Shown: piece after piece, positions 1 to 10,489 of the stretch
How the letters are laid out: each line of letters starts with the position of its first letter
Position numbering within the stretch: the stretch's first letter is position 1
Assembly (NCBI RefSeq): GCF_010682065.1
Contig: NZ_JAAGWG010000023.1
Coordinates: forward strand, 1-64,000
DNA: 64,000 bases
Source: Blastococcus saxobsidens
GTDB taxonomy: Bacteria; Actinomycetota; Actinomycetes; Mycobacteriales; Geodermatophilaceae
Direction: 5' to 3'
The notes under the pieces: generated by a model
What the model was told of the DNA's origin: nothing
Database searches by the model: none
The model's input: the letters and a program-made list of their open reading frames with translations, nothing else
Made by a program: the position numbers and the translations under genes

Positions 1-57
1 AGGAGCGGACGCGCAGAAACTCGACCCTTCCGGGCTTCGTCCCTGGCTGGATGTCCA

Positions 58-87
58 ACTCTACGCCGGTTTCCAGAAGCCCGTCTA
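58..87 (-). promoter_or_regulatory. Candidate promoter P2 pointing out of the window
   Basis: On the minus strand TAGACG is followed 18 bp later by TAGAGT, a plausible -35/-10 pair for a housekeeping sigma factor. It lies downstream of a stronger candidate (136-164) on the same strand, and no gene lies between it and the window edge. The pair would drive something located left of base 1. The assignment rests on motif match only. Confidence 0.3.
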
Positions 88-135
88 GCGGGGGTCCGGT
101 CCGGCGGCCCTTCCGGGCCGCGCGGCGCAAAGAGA

Positions 136-164
136 AAGTTACACGGGGGTGTCCGGCAGGTCAA
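136..164 (-). promoter_or_regulatory. Candidate promoter P1 pointing out of the window
   Basis: The minus strand shows TTGACC, a 17-bp spacer and TAACTT, with a TG just ahead of the -10. This is a good match to a group-1 sigma promoter. It sits beyond the dapB terminator, so it should serve a gene or RNA left of the window. A GCGGCCC/GGGCCGC hairpin with a TTCC loop (104-121) follows it. Two tandem promoters with a structured leader would suit a highly expressed gene. Confidence 0.45.
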
Positions 165-209
165 ACCCGGGGGTCCGTGACGCGCGCCACCCCTGTGGTG
201 ATTGCGGTC

Positions 210-263
210 GGCCCCGTCCGGAGGCTCGCGCCGAGCGTGCGAGGCGTGAGCGGGACGGGGTCC
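210..263 (-). terminator. Hairpin downstream of dapB
   Basis: The arms GGCCCCGTCC (210-219) and GGACGGGGTCC (253-263) pair over about 10 bp, and the loop holds a secondary GCTCGCGCC/GAGCGTGCGAGGC structure. It starts 3 bp past the dapB stop codon. There is no U-tract, as is usual in high-GC actinobacteria. The same stem recurs at several other operon ends in the window. Confidence 0.55.
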
Positions 264-265
264 TC

Positions 266-1466
<1,201 letters not shown>

Positions 1467-1467
1467 G

Positions 1468-2829
1468 TCAGAGCCGGTCGAGGTCGGACTCGCGGTAGGG
1501 CCCCACGACGGCGAGGCAGGTCGGCTGACCGAAGAGGTCGGCGGCCACCGACCGCGCCTGGTCCTCGTCGACGGCGTCGATCCGGGCCAGGACGTCGCGC
1601 ACCGGCACGTACTCGCCGTAGGACAGCTCGCTCTTGCCCAGTCGGCTCATGCGCGACCCGGTGTCCTCGAGACCGAGCACCAGACCGCCGCGCAGCTGGC
1701 CTCGCGCCCGTGCGACCTCGTCGGCGTCCAGACCCTCGGCCGCCACACGGCTCAGCTCGGCCCGGATCAGGCGGAGCACCTCCGGCACCCGCTTCTTCGA
1801 GCACCCGGCGTACACGGAGAAGGCGCCGGCGCCCGCGTAGTGCGAGAGCGCCGAGCCCACGCTGTAGACCAGGCCCCGCTTCTCCCGGATCTCCTGGAAC
1901 AGCCGCGAGCTCATCCCACCGCCGACCGCGGCGTCGACGACCGCGGCGGCGTACCGGCGCTCGTCCAGCCGGCCCATCGCCGAGCCACCCAACAGCAGGT
2001 GCGTCTGCTCGGTGCGCCGCGGGATCAGCCCGAACGGCCGGGCCGGCCGGCTCAGCTCGACGTCGCCGGTGCGCAGCCCGACCGGTGCCGCGGACCCGGT
2101 CAGCCGGTCCCCGAAGGCCGCGGTCACCAGGTCCAGCACCTGTTGGTGGTCCACCCGCCCGGCGGCCGTCACCACGATGGACGGGACGGCGTACCGCGAG
2201 CGGTACCAGCCGTCGACGTCGTCACGGGTCAGTCCCTCGATGGACTCGACGGTGCCCAGCACCGAGCGGCCCAGCGAGGTGTCGCCGAACAGGGTCTCGG
2301 AGAACAGGTCGTGCACCGCGTCGGACGGCTCGTCGTCGCGCATGGCGATCTCCTCGAGCACGACCGTGCGCTCGGACTCCAGGTCCGCCGCGGTGTTCGT
2401 GGCCTCGGTGACCAGATCGGCCAGCAGCGTGACGGCGAGCGGCAGGTCGCTGGCGAGCACGTTCGCGTAGTAGCAGGTGTGCTCCTTGGCGGTGAACGCG
2501 TTCATCTCACCGCCGACGGCGTCCATGGCCGTCGCGATCTCCAGCGCCGAGCGCGAGGAGGTGCCCTTGAACAGCAGGTGCTCGAGGAAGTGCGACGAGC
2601 CGGCGACGCCGGCCGTCTCGTCCCGCGAGCCGACGCCGACCCAGATGCCGAGGGTCGCCGAGAGGACTCCCGGCATCGTCTCGGTCAGGACCCGCAGGCC
2701 CCCGGGCAGCGTGGTCCGCTCCACCCGGCCGCCGACCTCGTCCAGGTCGAGCAGCGCGGTCTCGCCGACGGCAACCGGGGCGGGTGCAGCAGCACCCGCC
2801 CCGGTTCCCGTGATGTCAGGCGTTGTCAC
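1468..2829 (-). CDS. M16 family zinc metallopeptidase
   Basis: This is a 453-residue insulinase/pitrilysin-family peptidase of the short processing-peptidase type. The inverted zinc motif HFLEH is at residues 80-84, and the downstream glutamate lies in the [19 protein letters not shown] helix. The C-terminal half carries the second, inactive M16 repeat with the conserved GLVYSVGS and R-rich substrate-binding region. It has no signal peptide, so it is cytosolic. The GTG start overlaps the pnp stop by 4 bp (GTGA), and this pnp-M16 pairing is conserved in actinobacteria. Its substrate is unknown. The protein is full length and the family assignment is firm. Confidence 0.93.
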   Translation of the reverse strand: MTTPDITGTGAGAAAPAPVAVGETALLDLDEVGGRVERTTLPGGLRVLTETMPGVLSATLGIWVGVGSRDETAGVAGSSHFLEHLLFKGTSSRSALEIATAMDAVGGEMNAFTAKEHTCYYANVLASDLPLAVTLLADLVTEATNTAADLESERTVVLEEIAMRDDEPSDAVHDLFSETLFGDTSLGRSVLGTVESIEGLTRDDVDGWYRSRYAVPSIVVTAAGRVDHQQVLDLVTAAFGDRLTGSAAPVGLRTGDVELSRPARPFGLIPRRTEQTHLLLGGSAMGRLDERRYAAAVVDAAVGGGMSSRLFQEIREKRGLVYSVGSALSHYAGAGAFSVYAGCSKKRVPEVLRLIRAELSRVAAEGLDADEVARARGQLRGGLVLGLEDTGSRMSRLGKSELSYGEYVPVRDVLARIDAVDEDQARSVAADLFGQPTCLAVVGPYRESDLDRL

Positions 2830-5087
2830 TCACCCGCGGGCGCGGCAGCGGCCTCGGCCGGAGCCTCGGACGCGGCGCCACCGGCGTCGCCCTCGGCGAC
2901 CGGCACGAGGCTGATCTTGCCGCGGGCGTCGATGTCGGTGATCTCCACCTGCATCTTGTCGCCGACGTTCGCGACGTCCTCGACCTTGCCGATGCGCTTG
3001 CCGCCACCGAGCTTGCTGATGTGCACCAGGCCGTCGCGGCCGGGCAGCAGGGAGACGAAGGCGCCGAACGGCGTGGTCTTGACGACCGTGCCGAGGAAGC
3101 GCTCGCCGACCTTGGGCAGCGTCGGGTTGGCGATGGCGTTGATCCGGTCCACCGCGGCCTGGGCCGAAGGGCCGTCGGACGCGCCGACGTAGATCGTGCC
3201 GTCGTCCTCGATCGTGATGTCGGCGCCGGTCTCGTCCTGGATGGCGTTGATCATCTGGCCCTTGGGGCCGATCACCGCGCCGATCTTGTCGACCGGGATG
3301 CGCACCGTGGTCACGCGCGGGGCGTAGGGGCTCATCTCGTCGGGGGCGTCGATGGCCTCGCCCATGACGTCGAGGATGTGCAGCCGGGCCGCGCGGGCCT
3401 GGGTCAGCGCACCGGCGAGGACGTCGGAGGGGATGCCGTCGAGCTTCGTGTCCAGCTGGAGGGCCGTGACGAAGTCCTTGGTGCCGGCGACCTTGAAGTC
3501 CATGTCACCGAACGCGTCCTCCGCGCCCAGGATGTCGGTCAGCGCCACGTACTCGGTCTTGCCGTCGACCTCGTCGGAGACCAGGCCCATGGCGATGCCG
3601 GCGACCGGCGCCTTCAGCGGCACACCGGCGTTGAGCAGGGCCAGCGTCGAGGCGCAGACCGAACCCATCGAGGTGGAGCCGTTGGAGCCGAGCGCCTCGG
3701 AGACCTGGCGGATCGCGTAGGGGAACTCCTCGCGGTCCGGCAGCACCGGGACCAGCGCCCGCTCGGCGAGCGCACCGTGGCCGATCTCGCGGCGCTTGGG
3801 CGAGCCCACGCGGCCGGTCTCACCGGTGGAGTACGGCGGGAAGTTGTAGTTGTGCATGTAGCGCTTGCGGCTCACCGGCGACAGCGTGTCCAGCTGCTGC
3901 TCCATGCGGAGCATGTTCAGCGTGGTGACACCCAGGATCTGGGTCTCGCCGCGCTCGAACAGCGCCGAGCCGTGCACCCGCGGGATGACCTCGACCTCGG
4001 CCGACAGCGGCCGGATGTCGGTCAGCCCACGGCCGTCGATGCGGACCTTGTCGCGCAGGATGCGCTGGCGGACGACCTTCTTCGTGAGCGCGCGGAAGGC
4101 TCCGGAGATCTCCTTCTCCCGACCCTCGAACTGTCCGGCCAGGGCCGCCTTGACCTCGTCCTTGAGCGCGTCGGTGGCGTCCTCGCGCTCGGCCTTGCCG
4201 GCGATCTGCTGCGCCTGGGCGAGCTTGTCGGCGACCTGCGCCTCGACGGCGGCGTAGACGTCGTCCTGGTAGTCCAGGAAGCGGGGGAAGTCGGCGACCG
4301 GCTTGGCGGCCTTCTCCGCCATGGCGGACTGGGCGTCGCACAGCGCCTTGATGAACGGCTTGGCGGCCTCGAGGCCCTGGGCCACGACCTCCTCGGTCGG
4401 GGCGGGGGCGCCACCGGCGACGAGCTCGATGGTCTTCTCGGTGGCCTCGGCCTCGACCATCATGATCGCGACGTCGCCGTCGGGCAGGACGCGGCCGGCC
4501 ACGACCATGTCGAAGACGGCGTCCTCGAGCTCGGTGTGGGTCGGGAAGCCGACCCACTGGCCGTTGATCAGGGCGACGCGGGTGGCGCCGACCGGGCCGG
4601 AGAACGGCAGGCCGGAGAGCTGGGTGGACGCCGAGGCGGCGTTGATGGCCACCACGTCGTAGAGGTGGGTCGGGTCCAGCGCCATGACCGTGATGACGAC
4701 CTGGACCTCGTTGCGCAGGCCCTTGGCGAAGGTCGGGCGCAGCGGGCGGTCGATCAGCCGGCAGGTGAGGATCGCGTCCTCCGACGGGCGACCCTCGCGG
4801 CGGAAGAACGAGCCCGGGATGCGCCCGGCGGCGTACATCCGCTCCTCGACGTCGACGGTCAGCGGGAAGAAGTCGAACTGCTCCTTGGGCTGGCGGCCGG
4901 CCGTGGTGGCCGAGAGCAGCATGGTGTCGCCCATGGTGACGACGACGGAGCCGGCGGCCTGCTTGGCGAGGCGGCCGGTCTCGAAGGTGATGGAACGGCT
5001 GCCGAAGCTGCCGTTGTCGATGACCGCGGTGGCGGTGGTGACGCCGTCCTCGGCGTCGAACTCAGCGGTGATGGTGGGTGCGGACAT
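2826..5087 (-). CDS. pnp: Polyribonucleotide nucleotidyltransferase (PNPase)
   Basis: PNPase degrades RNA 3'-5' phosphorolytically; in actinobacteria it also synthesises 3' tails. The 753-residue protein has the full family layout: two RNase PH-type domains separated by an alpha-helical linker, a KH domain with the IGPKG motif in [19 protein letters not shown], and a C-terminal S1 domain beginning [18 protein letters not shown]. The tail is Ala/Gly/Glu-rich. A 284-bp leader separates it from rpsO upstream, the standard rpsO-pnp order. Nothing is missing. Confidence 0.98.
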   Translation of the reverse strand: MSAPTITAEFDAEDGVTTATAVIDNGSFGSRSITFETGRLAKQAAGSVVVTMGDTMLLSATTAGRQPKEQFDFFPLTVDVEERMYAAGRIPGSFFRREGRPSEDAILTCRLIDRPLRPTFAKGLRNEVQVVITVMALDPTHLYDVVAINAASASTQLSGLPFSGPVGATRVALINGQWVGFPTHTELEDAVFDMVVAGRVLPDGDVAIMMVEAEATEKTIELVAGGAPAPTEEVVAQGLEAAKPFIKALCDAQSAMAEKAAKPVADFPRFLDYQDDVYAAVEAQVADKLAQAQQIAGKAEREDATDALKDEVKAALAGQFEGREKEISGAFRALTKKVVRQRILRDKVRIDGRGLTDIRPLSAEVEVIPRVHGSALFERGETQILGVTTLNMLRMEQQLDTLSPVSRKRYMHNYNFPPYSTGETGRVGSPKRREIGHGALAERALVPVLPDREEFPYAIRQVSEALGSNGSTSMGSVCASTLALLNAGVPLKAPVAGIAMGLVSDEVDGKTEYVALTDILGAEDAFGDMDFKVAGTKDFVTALQLDTKLDGIPSDVLAGALTQARAARLHILDVMGEAIDAPDEMSPYAPRVTTVRIPVDKIGAVIGPKGQMINAIQDETGADITIEDDGTIYVGASDGPSAQAAVDRINAIANPTLPKVGERFLGTVVKTTPFGAFVSLLPGRDGLVHISKLGGGKRIGKVEDVANVGDKMQVEITDIDARGKISLVPVAEGDAGGAASEAPAEAAAAPAGE

Positions 5088-5320
5088 GTGTCCTTCTCTC
5101 TTCTTCGTCGCATCGGCCTCGTGCCGACCTGCGACTCCTCTGACGACCCGCTCGTCTGGTGCCGAGCCGTCCTGCGTCCGGGGCGACCGGTACTCGATCG
5201 AAGCCCTCGGGCGGTGCCGTTCCCGTCTCCGGGGACGGACGTCCCGGGGGCCACTACCGAGGACCGGCCCGTGCGGGCGCGTCCGGCGGCGGGCCGGTTC
5301 TCCCCGCGCGGCGGGTGCCG

Positions 5321-5371
5321 CACGAGGAAGGGGACCGCCCCGGATGTGTCCGGGACGGCCCCCTCGTCGTG
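5321..5371 (-). terminator. rpsO terminator
   Basis: A long imperfect hairpin starts right after the rpsO stop codon. CGAGG pairs with CCTCG outside, GGGG/CCCC and CCG/CGG lie further in, and a CCCGGA/TCCGGG stem closes a TGTG loop. Two A/C mismatches interrupt the stem. It lacks a U-tract. It would limit read-through from rpsO into pnp. The remaining pnp leader (5088-5320) shows further GC-rich inverted repeats but no recognisable gene. Confidence 0.6.
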
Positions 5372-5641
5372 CTAGCGGCGAAGACCGAGCCGCTCGATGA
5401 GCGAGCGGTACCGGTTGATGTCGGTCTTCGCCAGGTAGTTCAGCAGGCGGCGACGCCGGCCGACCAGCAGGAGCAGGCCCCGCCGGCTGTGGTGGTCGTG
5501 CTTGTGCATCTTGAGGTGCTCGGTCAGGTCGCTGATCCGGCGGGTCAGCATCGCGACCTGCACCTCGGGCGAACCGGTGTCCTTCTCGACCGTCGCGTAC
5601 TCGGTCATGATCTGCTGCTTGACTGCGCTCTCGAGCGCCAT
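5372..5641 (-). CDS. rpsO: 30S ribosomal protein S15
   Basis: S15 binds the central domain of 16S rRNA early in 30S assembly. The 89-residue protein has the normal length and the diagnostic helices: [22 protein letters not shown], then [12 protein letters not shown] and the basic RRRLLNYL segment. It is preceded by GGAGGCG upstream of ATG. It lies between ribF and pnp, the common actinobacterial order. No anomaly. Confidence 0.99.
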   Translation of the reverse strand: MALESAVKQQIMTEYATVEKDTGSPEVQVAMLTRRISDLTEHLKMHKHDHHSRRGLLLLVGRRRRLLNYLAKTDINRYRSLIERLGLRR

Positions 5642-5834
5642 GGTTCGCCTCCGGGGCGGGTCACGTGTGGCCCTCGGTCTGGTTCACGAGGGCAGGCTTC
5701 ACACACGCCGGTCATACCGGCTGCCACGAGGCTACCAGCGGCACCAGTTCGGTCTCGCCGAGTGGGCCCCGGAGGGGTCCGCGCAGGCGGGAGGCAGCGG
5801 CTCAGCGGCGGAGGGGCCGGCACCTGGCCGCGGT

Positions 5835-5851
5835 GTCGTCCGGAGGACGAC
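5835..5851 (-). terminator. ribF terminator hairpin
   Basis: A perfect 7-bp stem GTCGTCC/GGACGAC with a GGA loop lies 4 bp past the ribF stop codon. It is a compact intrinsic-terminator-like hairpin without a U-tract. The rest of the ribF-rpsO spacer (5642-5834) holds the rpsO leader and no gene. Confidence 0.5.
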
Positions 5852-5855
5852 GATG

Positions 5856-6812
5856 TCACAGCCCGAGCGCTGATCGCGTGTCGGCGACGTCCTTCGCCAT
5901 GGCCGCGAGCAGCGGCTCGATCCCGTCGAAGGCGGCCATCGCGCGCAGCCGCGCGGTGAACTCCACCCCGACGTGCTCGCCGTAGAGGTCGCCGCTGTAG
6001 TCCAGCGCATACGCCTCGACGGTGCGACGGGTGCCCTGGAACGTCGGGTTCGTGCCCACCGAGATGGCTGCGGGCAGCCGGTCGCCGCTGGTGCCGTCGC
6101 CGTGCCGGGTGACCAGGTGGCCGGCGTAGACGCCGTCGGCCGGGATCGCGGTGAACGGCGCGGTCTCCACGTTGGCCGTCGGGTAGCCGAGCTCGCGCCC
6201 GCGGCGGTGTCCGCGCACCACGACGCCGTCGACCCGGTGCGGCCGGCCCAGTGCACGGGCGGCCGACACCATGTCACCGGCGGCGACGCAGGCGCGGATG
6301 TAGGTCGAGGAGATGGTGACCTCGCCGTCGTCCGAGGAGTCCTGCGCCAGGGGCACGCCCTCGACCGAGAAGCCGAACCGCCGTCCCTCCTCGGCCAGGG
6401 AGCCGACGTTCCCGGCCGCCTTGTGGCCGTAGGTGAAGTTCTCCCCCACGACCACCTGGGCGGCGTGCAGGCGCTCGACCAGCACGGTGTGGGTGAAGGT
6501 CTCCGGCACCAGGCGGCTGAACTCCGGGGTGAAGGGCAGCACGCACATGGCGTCCACCCCGAGCCCGGCGACGAGCTCGGCCTTGCGGTCCAGCGCGGTG
6601 AGGATGGCCGGGTGCGAGCCCGGGCGCACCACCTCGGCCGGGTGCGGGTCGAAGGTCACCAGCAGACAGGGTCGGCGCATCGCCCGGGCCCGGGCGACGG
6701 CGGCCCCGATCAGCTTCTGGTGGCCCCGGTGGACCCCGTCGTACATCCCGATGGTGACCACCGAGCGGCCCAGATCACCCGGGGTGGCCTCCAGCCCCCG
6801 CCAGCGCAGCAT
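5856..6812 (-). CDS. ribF: Bifunctional riboflavin kinase / FAD synthetase
   Basis: RibF converts riboflavin to FMN and then FAD. The N-terminal nucleotidyltransferase domain shows the IGMYDGVHRGHQKLI motif and a downstream ISSTYIR; the C-terminal flavokinase domain has GRELGYPTANV and the beta-barrel ending in VGVEFTARLR. I place the start at the ATG giving MLRWRGLEATP (318 residues, the family's usual length), not at any upstream in-frame codon, because earlier sequence overlaps ilvE. It begins 14 bp after the ilvE stop, so the two are probably co-transcribed. In many actinobacteria truB lies directly upstream; here about 3.7 kb of other genes separate them. Confidence 0.96.
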   Translation of the reverse strand: MLRWRGLEATPGDLGRSVVTIGMYDGVHRGHQKLIGAAVARARAMRRPCLLVTFDPHPAEVVRPGSHPAILTALDRKAELVAGLGVDAMCVLPFTPEFSRLVPETFTHTVLVERLHAAQVVVGENFTYGHKAAGNVGSLAEEGRRFGFSVEGVPLAQDSSDDGEVTISSTYIRACVAAGDMVSAARALGRPHRVDGVVVRGHRRGRELGYPTANVETAPFTAIPADGVYAGHLVTRHGDGTSGDRLPAAISVGTNPTFQGTRRTVEAYALDYSGDLYGEHVGVEFTARLRAMAAFDGIEPLLAAMAKDVADTRSALGL

Positions 6813-6826
6813 GCGAGCGACTCCGG

Positions 6827-7966
6827 TCAGGAGACCCGGTGCAGCCAGCCGTGGGTGTCGGCCACCCGTCCGTGCTGGATGTCGAGCAGCGCCTCGCGCA
6901 GCCGCATGGTCAGGGTGCCCGGCGTGCCGTCGCCGACGGCGAAGTCGCCGGTGCCCGCCCTGACCTGGCCGACGGGCGTGATGACCGCCGCGGTGCCGCA
7001 GGCGAAGGTCTCGGTGACGGTCCCGTCGGCGACGCCGCGGCGCCATTCCTCCAGGCTGACCTTGCGCTCGGTCACCCGGTGGCCCAGCTCGCGCGCGACG
7101 GTGATGAGCGAGTCGCGGGTGATGCCGGGCAGCAGGGTGCCGGAGAGCTCCGGGGTGACCAGCTCGGCGTCGTCGCCGGTGCCGAGGACGAAGAACAGGT
7201 TCATCCCGCCCAGCTCCTCGATGTACGTCCGCTCCACGGCGTCGAGGTAGACGACCTGGTCGCAGCCGAGCGCGGTGGCCTGCTGCTGCGGACGGAGGCT
7301 GGCGGCGTAGTTGCCGGCGCACTTCACGTCGCCGGTGCCCCCGGGCGCGGCCCGGACGTAGTCCTCGGAGACGTAGACCGACACCGGGTGGACCCCCCGC
7401 GGGAAGTAGGCCCCGGCCGGGCTGGCGATGACGAGGAACAGGTACTCGTGCGCGGGGCGGACGCCCAGGAAGGACTCGCTGGCCAGCTGGTAGGGGCGCA
7501 GGTACAGCGTCTGGTCGGCGCCGGTGGGCACCCAGTCGCGGTCGGCGTCGACCAGCGCGTCGACGGCGGCGAGGAACGCCTCCGCGGGCACCGGGGGCAT
7601 CGCCAGGCGCTCGGCGCTGCGGATGAAGCGCGCGGCGTTGGCCTCGGGCCGGAAGGTGGCGACGCTGCCGTCGGGCTGGGCGTAGGCCTTGAGGCCCTCG
7701 AAGATCGACTGCGCGTAGTGCAGGGCCGCGGTGCCCGGCTCCAGCGGCAGCGGGCCGTACTGCGTCAGCCGGGCGTCGTACCAGCCCTGGCCCTCGCGGT
7801 AGCGCGCCACGAACATCGAGTCGGTGAAGTGCCGGCCGAAGCCGGGGTCGGCCAGGACCTCCGCGCGCTCTGTGGTGGAGCGACGCTGCACGTCTTCGAT
7901 GACCACCGGCACGTCCGCGGTGAACATCCGCGAGGAGGTACGGCTGTCGGCGAGCGTGTCGGTCAT
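6827..7966 (-). CDS. ilvE: Branched-chain amino-acid aminotransferase
   Basis: This PLP-dependent class IV transaminase carries out the last step of leucine, isoleucine and valine synthesis. The protein has 379 residues from the ATG preceded by GGGAG; an upstream in-frame ATG lacks a ribosome site. The PLP lysine is K215 in GTGDVKCAGNYAASL. Other family marks are LRPYQLASE, the YIEELGGMNLFFV stretch and LLPGITRDSL. It is 14 bp upstream of ribF and separated from mhuD by a hairpin. The assignment is secure. Confidence 0.96.
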   Translation of the reverse strand: MTDTLADSRTSSRMFTADVPVVIEDVQRRSTTERAEVLADPGFGRHFTDSMFVARYREGQGWYDARLTQYGPLPLEPGTAALHYAQSIFEGLKAYAQPDGSVATFRPEANAARFIRSAERLAMPPVPAEAFLAAVDALVDADRDWVPTGADQTLYLRPYQLASESFLGVRPAHEYLFLVIASPAGAYFPRGVHPVSVYVSEDYVRAAPGGTGDVKCAGNYAASLRPQQQATALGCDQVVYLDAVERTYIEELGGMNLFFVLGTGDDAELVTPELSGTLLPGITRDSLITVARELGHRVTERKVSLEEWRRGVADGTVTETFACGTAAVITPVGQVRAGTGDFAVGDGTPGTLTMRLREALLDIQHGRVADTHGWLHRVS

Positions 7967-8019
7967 GGCTCCCACCCGGGCGTGCTGGTCACGGCGCCGG
8001 CCCGGCGGCACGCCGGGTC

Positions 8020-8052
8020 GGCACCGGCCCCGCGGACTGCGGGACCGGCGCC
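8020..8052 (-). terminator. mhuD terminator hairpin
   Basis: GGCACCGGCCCCGC pairs with GCGGGACCGGCGCC around a 5-base loop, giving a 14-bp stem with two mismatches. It lies 16 bp past the mhuD stop codon and before ilvE, so it separates the two transcripts. Confidence 0.5.
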
Positions 8053-8068
8053 GTCACAGTAACCCCGG

Positions 8069-8407
8069 TCAGACCTGGTTCTCCTGGTTGGCCTTCGGCC
8101 CGGCGTACTCCAGCACCTCGTAGGTCCACACGTGCGCCGAGTGCGGCGCGGCCGAGGCCAGGGTGTCCCCGCCACCGTCGTGGGCGCGGTCGAAGTCCTG
8201 GCTGGACTGCCAGGCCTCGTAGGCCTCGGGGCTGCTCCACCGGGTGTAGACCAGGTACTGGTCGGTCCCCTCCACGGGGCGCAGCAGCTCGAACCACTCG
8301 AAGCCGGGCGTGGACTCCACGGCTCCGGCGCGCCCGCGGAACCGCTCCTCGAAGCGCTCCTGCTTGTCCTTCGGCACGGTGATCGCGTTGATCTTGACGA
8401 CGCTCAT
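8069..8407 (-). CDS. mhuD: MhuD-like haem-degrading monooxygenase
   Basis: This 112-residue antibiotic-biosynthesis-monooxygenase (ABM) domain protein closely resembles mycobacterial MhuD, which cleaves haem to mycobilin and releases iron without CO. It opens SVVKINAITVP with Asn7, has the SPGFEWF-like STPGF loop and LLRPVEG segment, and retains Trp66 (YEAWQ) and a histidine at 76 (DRAHD). These correspond to MhuD Asn7, Trp66 and the haem-ligand His75, with one inserted residue. It is cytoplasmic, transcribed divergently from larB and followed by its own terminator. The similarity is recalled from family knowledge; haem degradation is inferred, not shown. Confidence 0.82.
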   Translation of the reverse strand: MSVVKINAITVPKDKQERFEERFRGRAGAVESTPGFEWFELLRPVEGTDQYLVYTRWSSPEAYEAWQSSQDFDRAHDGGGDTLASAAPHSAHVWTYEVLEYAGPKANQENQV

Positions 8408-8476
8408 GGGTCTCCCGTTCCCGGCGGGCGCCCCGGCCAACCCCATGATCAACCACATGTGCGGCAGGCTGGCGGT

Positions 8477-9166
8477 GTGAGCGCACCCCGCACCGGCGAC
8501 CTCGGGTTCGCCCGGCTGGACCTGGACCGCGAACGCCGCACCGGCACGCCGGAGGTGGTCTACGCGGCGGGCAAGACGCCCGGCGAGACGGTGGCCTGCC
8601 TGGCCGGTCTGCTCGACGGTTCGCCGCGCCCCTTCGCCTGGGCCACCCGGGTCGACGACGCCACCGCGGCCGCCGTGCTGGAGCGCTGGCCGGACGCGGT
8701 CGTCGACGCGCAGGCGCGGTGCGTGCTCGTCGGCCGGCCGCCGGAGCCGGTCGGCGAGGTCCTGGTGCTCACCGCCGGCACCTCCGACGGCCCGGTCGCC
8801 GCCGAGGTCGCGGCCACGCTGCGGGCCTGCGGAGCGGGCTGCCGCCGGGTCGACGACGTCGGCGTCGCGGGGATCCACCGGGTGCTCGCGGTGTCGCCGG
8901 ACCTGGCGGCCGCCGACGCGGTGGTCGTCGTCGCCGGGATGGACGGCGCCCTGCCCAGCGTGGTGGCGGGCCTGACCGACCGGCTCGTCGTGGCCGTGCC
9001 GACGTCGGTCGGCTACGGGGCGGCGTTCGAGGGCCTGGCCGCCCTGCTCACCATGCTCACCGCCTGCGCGCCCGGGGTGCTGGTCGTGAACATCGACAAC
9101 GGCTTCGGCGCCGGGGTGGCCGCGGCCCGCATCGCCCGCGCGGTCGCCGGACGGGAGGACCGGTGA
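8477..9166 (+). CDS. larB: Nickel-pincer cofactor biosynthesis protein LarB
   Basis: LarB carboxylates and hydrolyses nicotinic acid adenine dinucleotide, the first step to the nickel-pincer nucleotide of lactate racemase-type enzymes. The 229-residue protein has the N-terminal LDLDRERRTGTPEVVYAAGKTP signature and a PurE-like C-terminal domain with LTAGTSDGPVAAE, VVVAGMDGALPSVVAGL and VNIDNGFGAG. The GTG start is chosen because the family signature begins about 15 residues later and no in-frame ATG exists. Its last 4 bp overlap the next gene. No larA or larC lies in the window; larE follows convergently. Confidence 0.9.
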   Translation: MSAPRTGDLGFARLDLDRERRTGTPEVVYAAGKTPGETVACLAGLLDGSPRPFAWATRVDDATAAAVLERWPDAVVDAQARCVLVGRPPEPVGEVLVLTAGTSDGPVAAEVAATLRACGAGCRRVDDVGVAGIHRVLAVSPDLAAADAVVVVAGMDGALPSVVAGLTDRLVVAVPTSVGYGAAFEGLAALLTMLTACAPGVLVVNIDNGFGAGVAAARIARAVAGREDR

Positions 9167-9642
9167 CCACTCCCCCGGCGGTCGAGCTCGCCCCGGTGCC
9201 CCCGAGCGCGGCCGGTGAGCTGCTGACCCTGCAGCGCGCCGCCTACGTCACCGAGGCCCGGCTGTACGGCGACCCGGACCTGCCGGCCCTCACGCAGTCC
9301 CTGGAGGAGCTGGTCGCCGAGCTCGCCGGCAGCCGGTGCACCGGCGCGTGGCTCGGGCGCCGGCTGGTGGGCGCGGTGCGCACCCGGGAACGGGACGGGA
9401 CGCTGCACGTCGGGCGCCTCGTCGTCGCCCCCGACCTGCAGGGCCGCGGCATCGGGAGCCTGCTGCTGACCGCCGCCGAGGAGGCCGGCGGGTTGCCGCG
9501 GGCCGCCCTCTTCACCGGCCACCTCAGCGAGGCCAACCTCCGCCTCTACCGCCGCGCGGGCTACGTGGAGACCCATCGGGAGGACGTCCACCCGGGACTC
9601 CGGCTCGTGCACCTGGTGAAGGCGACGGCCGGTCAGCGGTAG
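9163..9642 (+). CDS. GNAT family N-acetyltransferase
   Basis: This 159-residue acetyltransferase fold has the acetyl-CoA-binding motif VVAPDLQGRGIGSLLL (R/Q-x-x-G-x-G/A type) and the C-terminal NLRLYRRAGYVETHRED segment typical of GNATs. Its substrate cannot be told from sequence. Its GTG start overlaps the larB stop (GTGA) and it is preceded by GGGAGG, so it is translationally coupled to larB. Its 3' end overlaps the larE 3' end by 10 bp. Confidence 0.88.
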   Translation: MTTPPAVELAPVPPSAAGELLTLQRAAYVTEARLYGDPDLPALTQSLEELVAELAGSRCTGAWLGRRLVGAVRTRERDGTLHVGRLVVAPDLQGRGIGSLLLTAAEEAGGLPRAALFTGHLSEANLRLYRRAGYVETHREDVHPGLRLVHLVKATAGQR

Positions 9643-10469
9643 CGGACGGGGTCGGGCAGCAGCTCGTTCATGGCGCCGGAGCGGAACCCGCGCGGGTCCA
9701 GCTCCACCCGCGCGAAGCCGGAGACGGCCACGAGCAGGTCCGGCCGGGCGGCGACGTCGTCGACCAGCTCCGCGTCGACCTCCACCCGCGCCACGTCGTC
9801 GCCCAGGTCGCGCACCCGCAGGTCCCGCACCGGCAGCCCGGCGCGCAGCAGCGCGGTGCGCAGCGCGGACTCGGCCCGTTCCACGCGGGCCAGGCCGGCC
9901 GCCGACACCGGCACCCCGTAGGCGATGCGGCTGGCCAGGCAGGCGGCGGCGGGTTTGTCCGCCAGCGGCAGCTCCCAGCGGCGCGCGGCCGCCCGGACGT
10001 CGTCCTTGGTGAGGCCGGCCAGGACCAGCGGTGTCCAGGCGCCGCGCTCGGCGGCGGCGCGGATGCCGGGGCGGAAGCCCGCGCGCACGTCGTCGGCGTT
10101 GGTGCCGGTGACGACGTCGGCGATGCCGAGCCGCGCCGCCAGCGGCAGCAGGACCTCGACGAGCTCGGTCTTGCAGAAGGCGCACCGGTCGCCGGCGTTG
10201 GCGCGGTAACCCGCCCGGGAGAGCTCGTCGGTGCGCGGCTGCTCGTGACGGACGCCCAGCGACGCGGCGAACCCGGCGGCCCCGGTCAGCTCGGCCGCGG
10301 GCAGGCTCGGCGAGACGGCCGTGGCCGCCACCACCCGGTCGGCGCCCAGCGCCCGGACCGCCGCGGCCAGCAGCACCCCCGAGTCCACGCCGCCGGAGAA
10401 CGCGACCACCAGGCCCGGCAGCGGGCGCAGCAGCGCGTCCAGGCCGGCCAGCCGGGCGTCGAGGCTCAC
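9633..10469 (-). CDS. larE: ATP-dependent sacrificial sulfur transferase LarE
   Basis: LarE adenylates the carboxylated pyridinium nucleotide made by LarB and donates sulfur from its own cysteine or a cluster. The 278-residue protein has the PP-loop SGGVDS (25-30), a CAFCK pair (96-100) and the KPAAACLASR motif in which C177 matches the sacrificial cysteine of the Lactobacillus enzyme. It is convergent with larB-GNAT and 20 bp downstream of truB, so it may ride on the truB transcript. LarC and LarA must lie elsewhere. Confidence 0.9.
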   Translation of the reverse strand: MSLDARLAGLDALLRPLPGLVVAFSGGVDSGVLLAAAVRALGADRVVAATAVSPSLPAAELTGAAGFAASLGVRHEQPRTDELSRAGYRANAGDRCAFCKTELVEVLLPLAARLGIADVVTGTNADDVRAGFRPGIRAAAERGAWTPLVLAGLTKDDVRAAARRWELPLADKPAAACLASRIAYGVPVSAAGLARVERAESALRTALLRAGLPVRDLRVRDLGDDVARVEVDAELVDDVAARPDLLVAVSGFARVELDPRGFRSGAMNELLPDPVRYR

Positions 10470-10489
10470 GGCTTCAGGCTGCCACCGGA

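Noticed and set aside
1-265. tRNA or rRNA gene at the left edge
   Set aside because: No cloverleaf or T-loop sequence can be found; only hairpins and promoter-like motifs are present.
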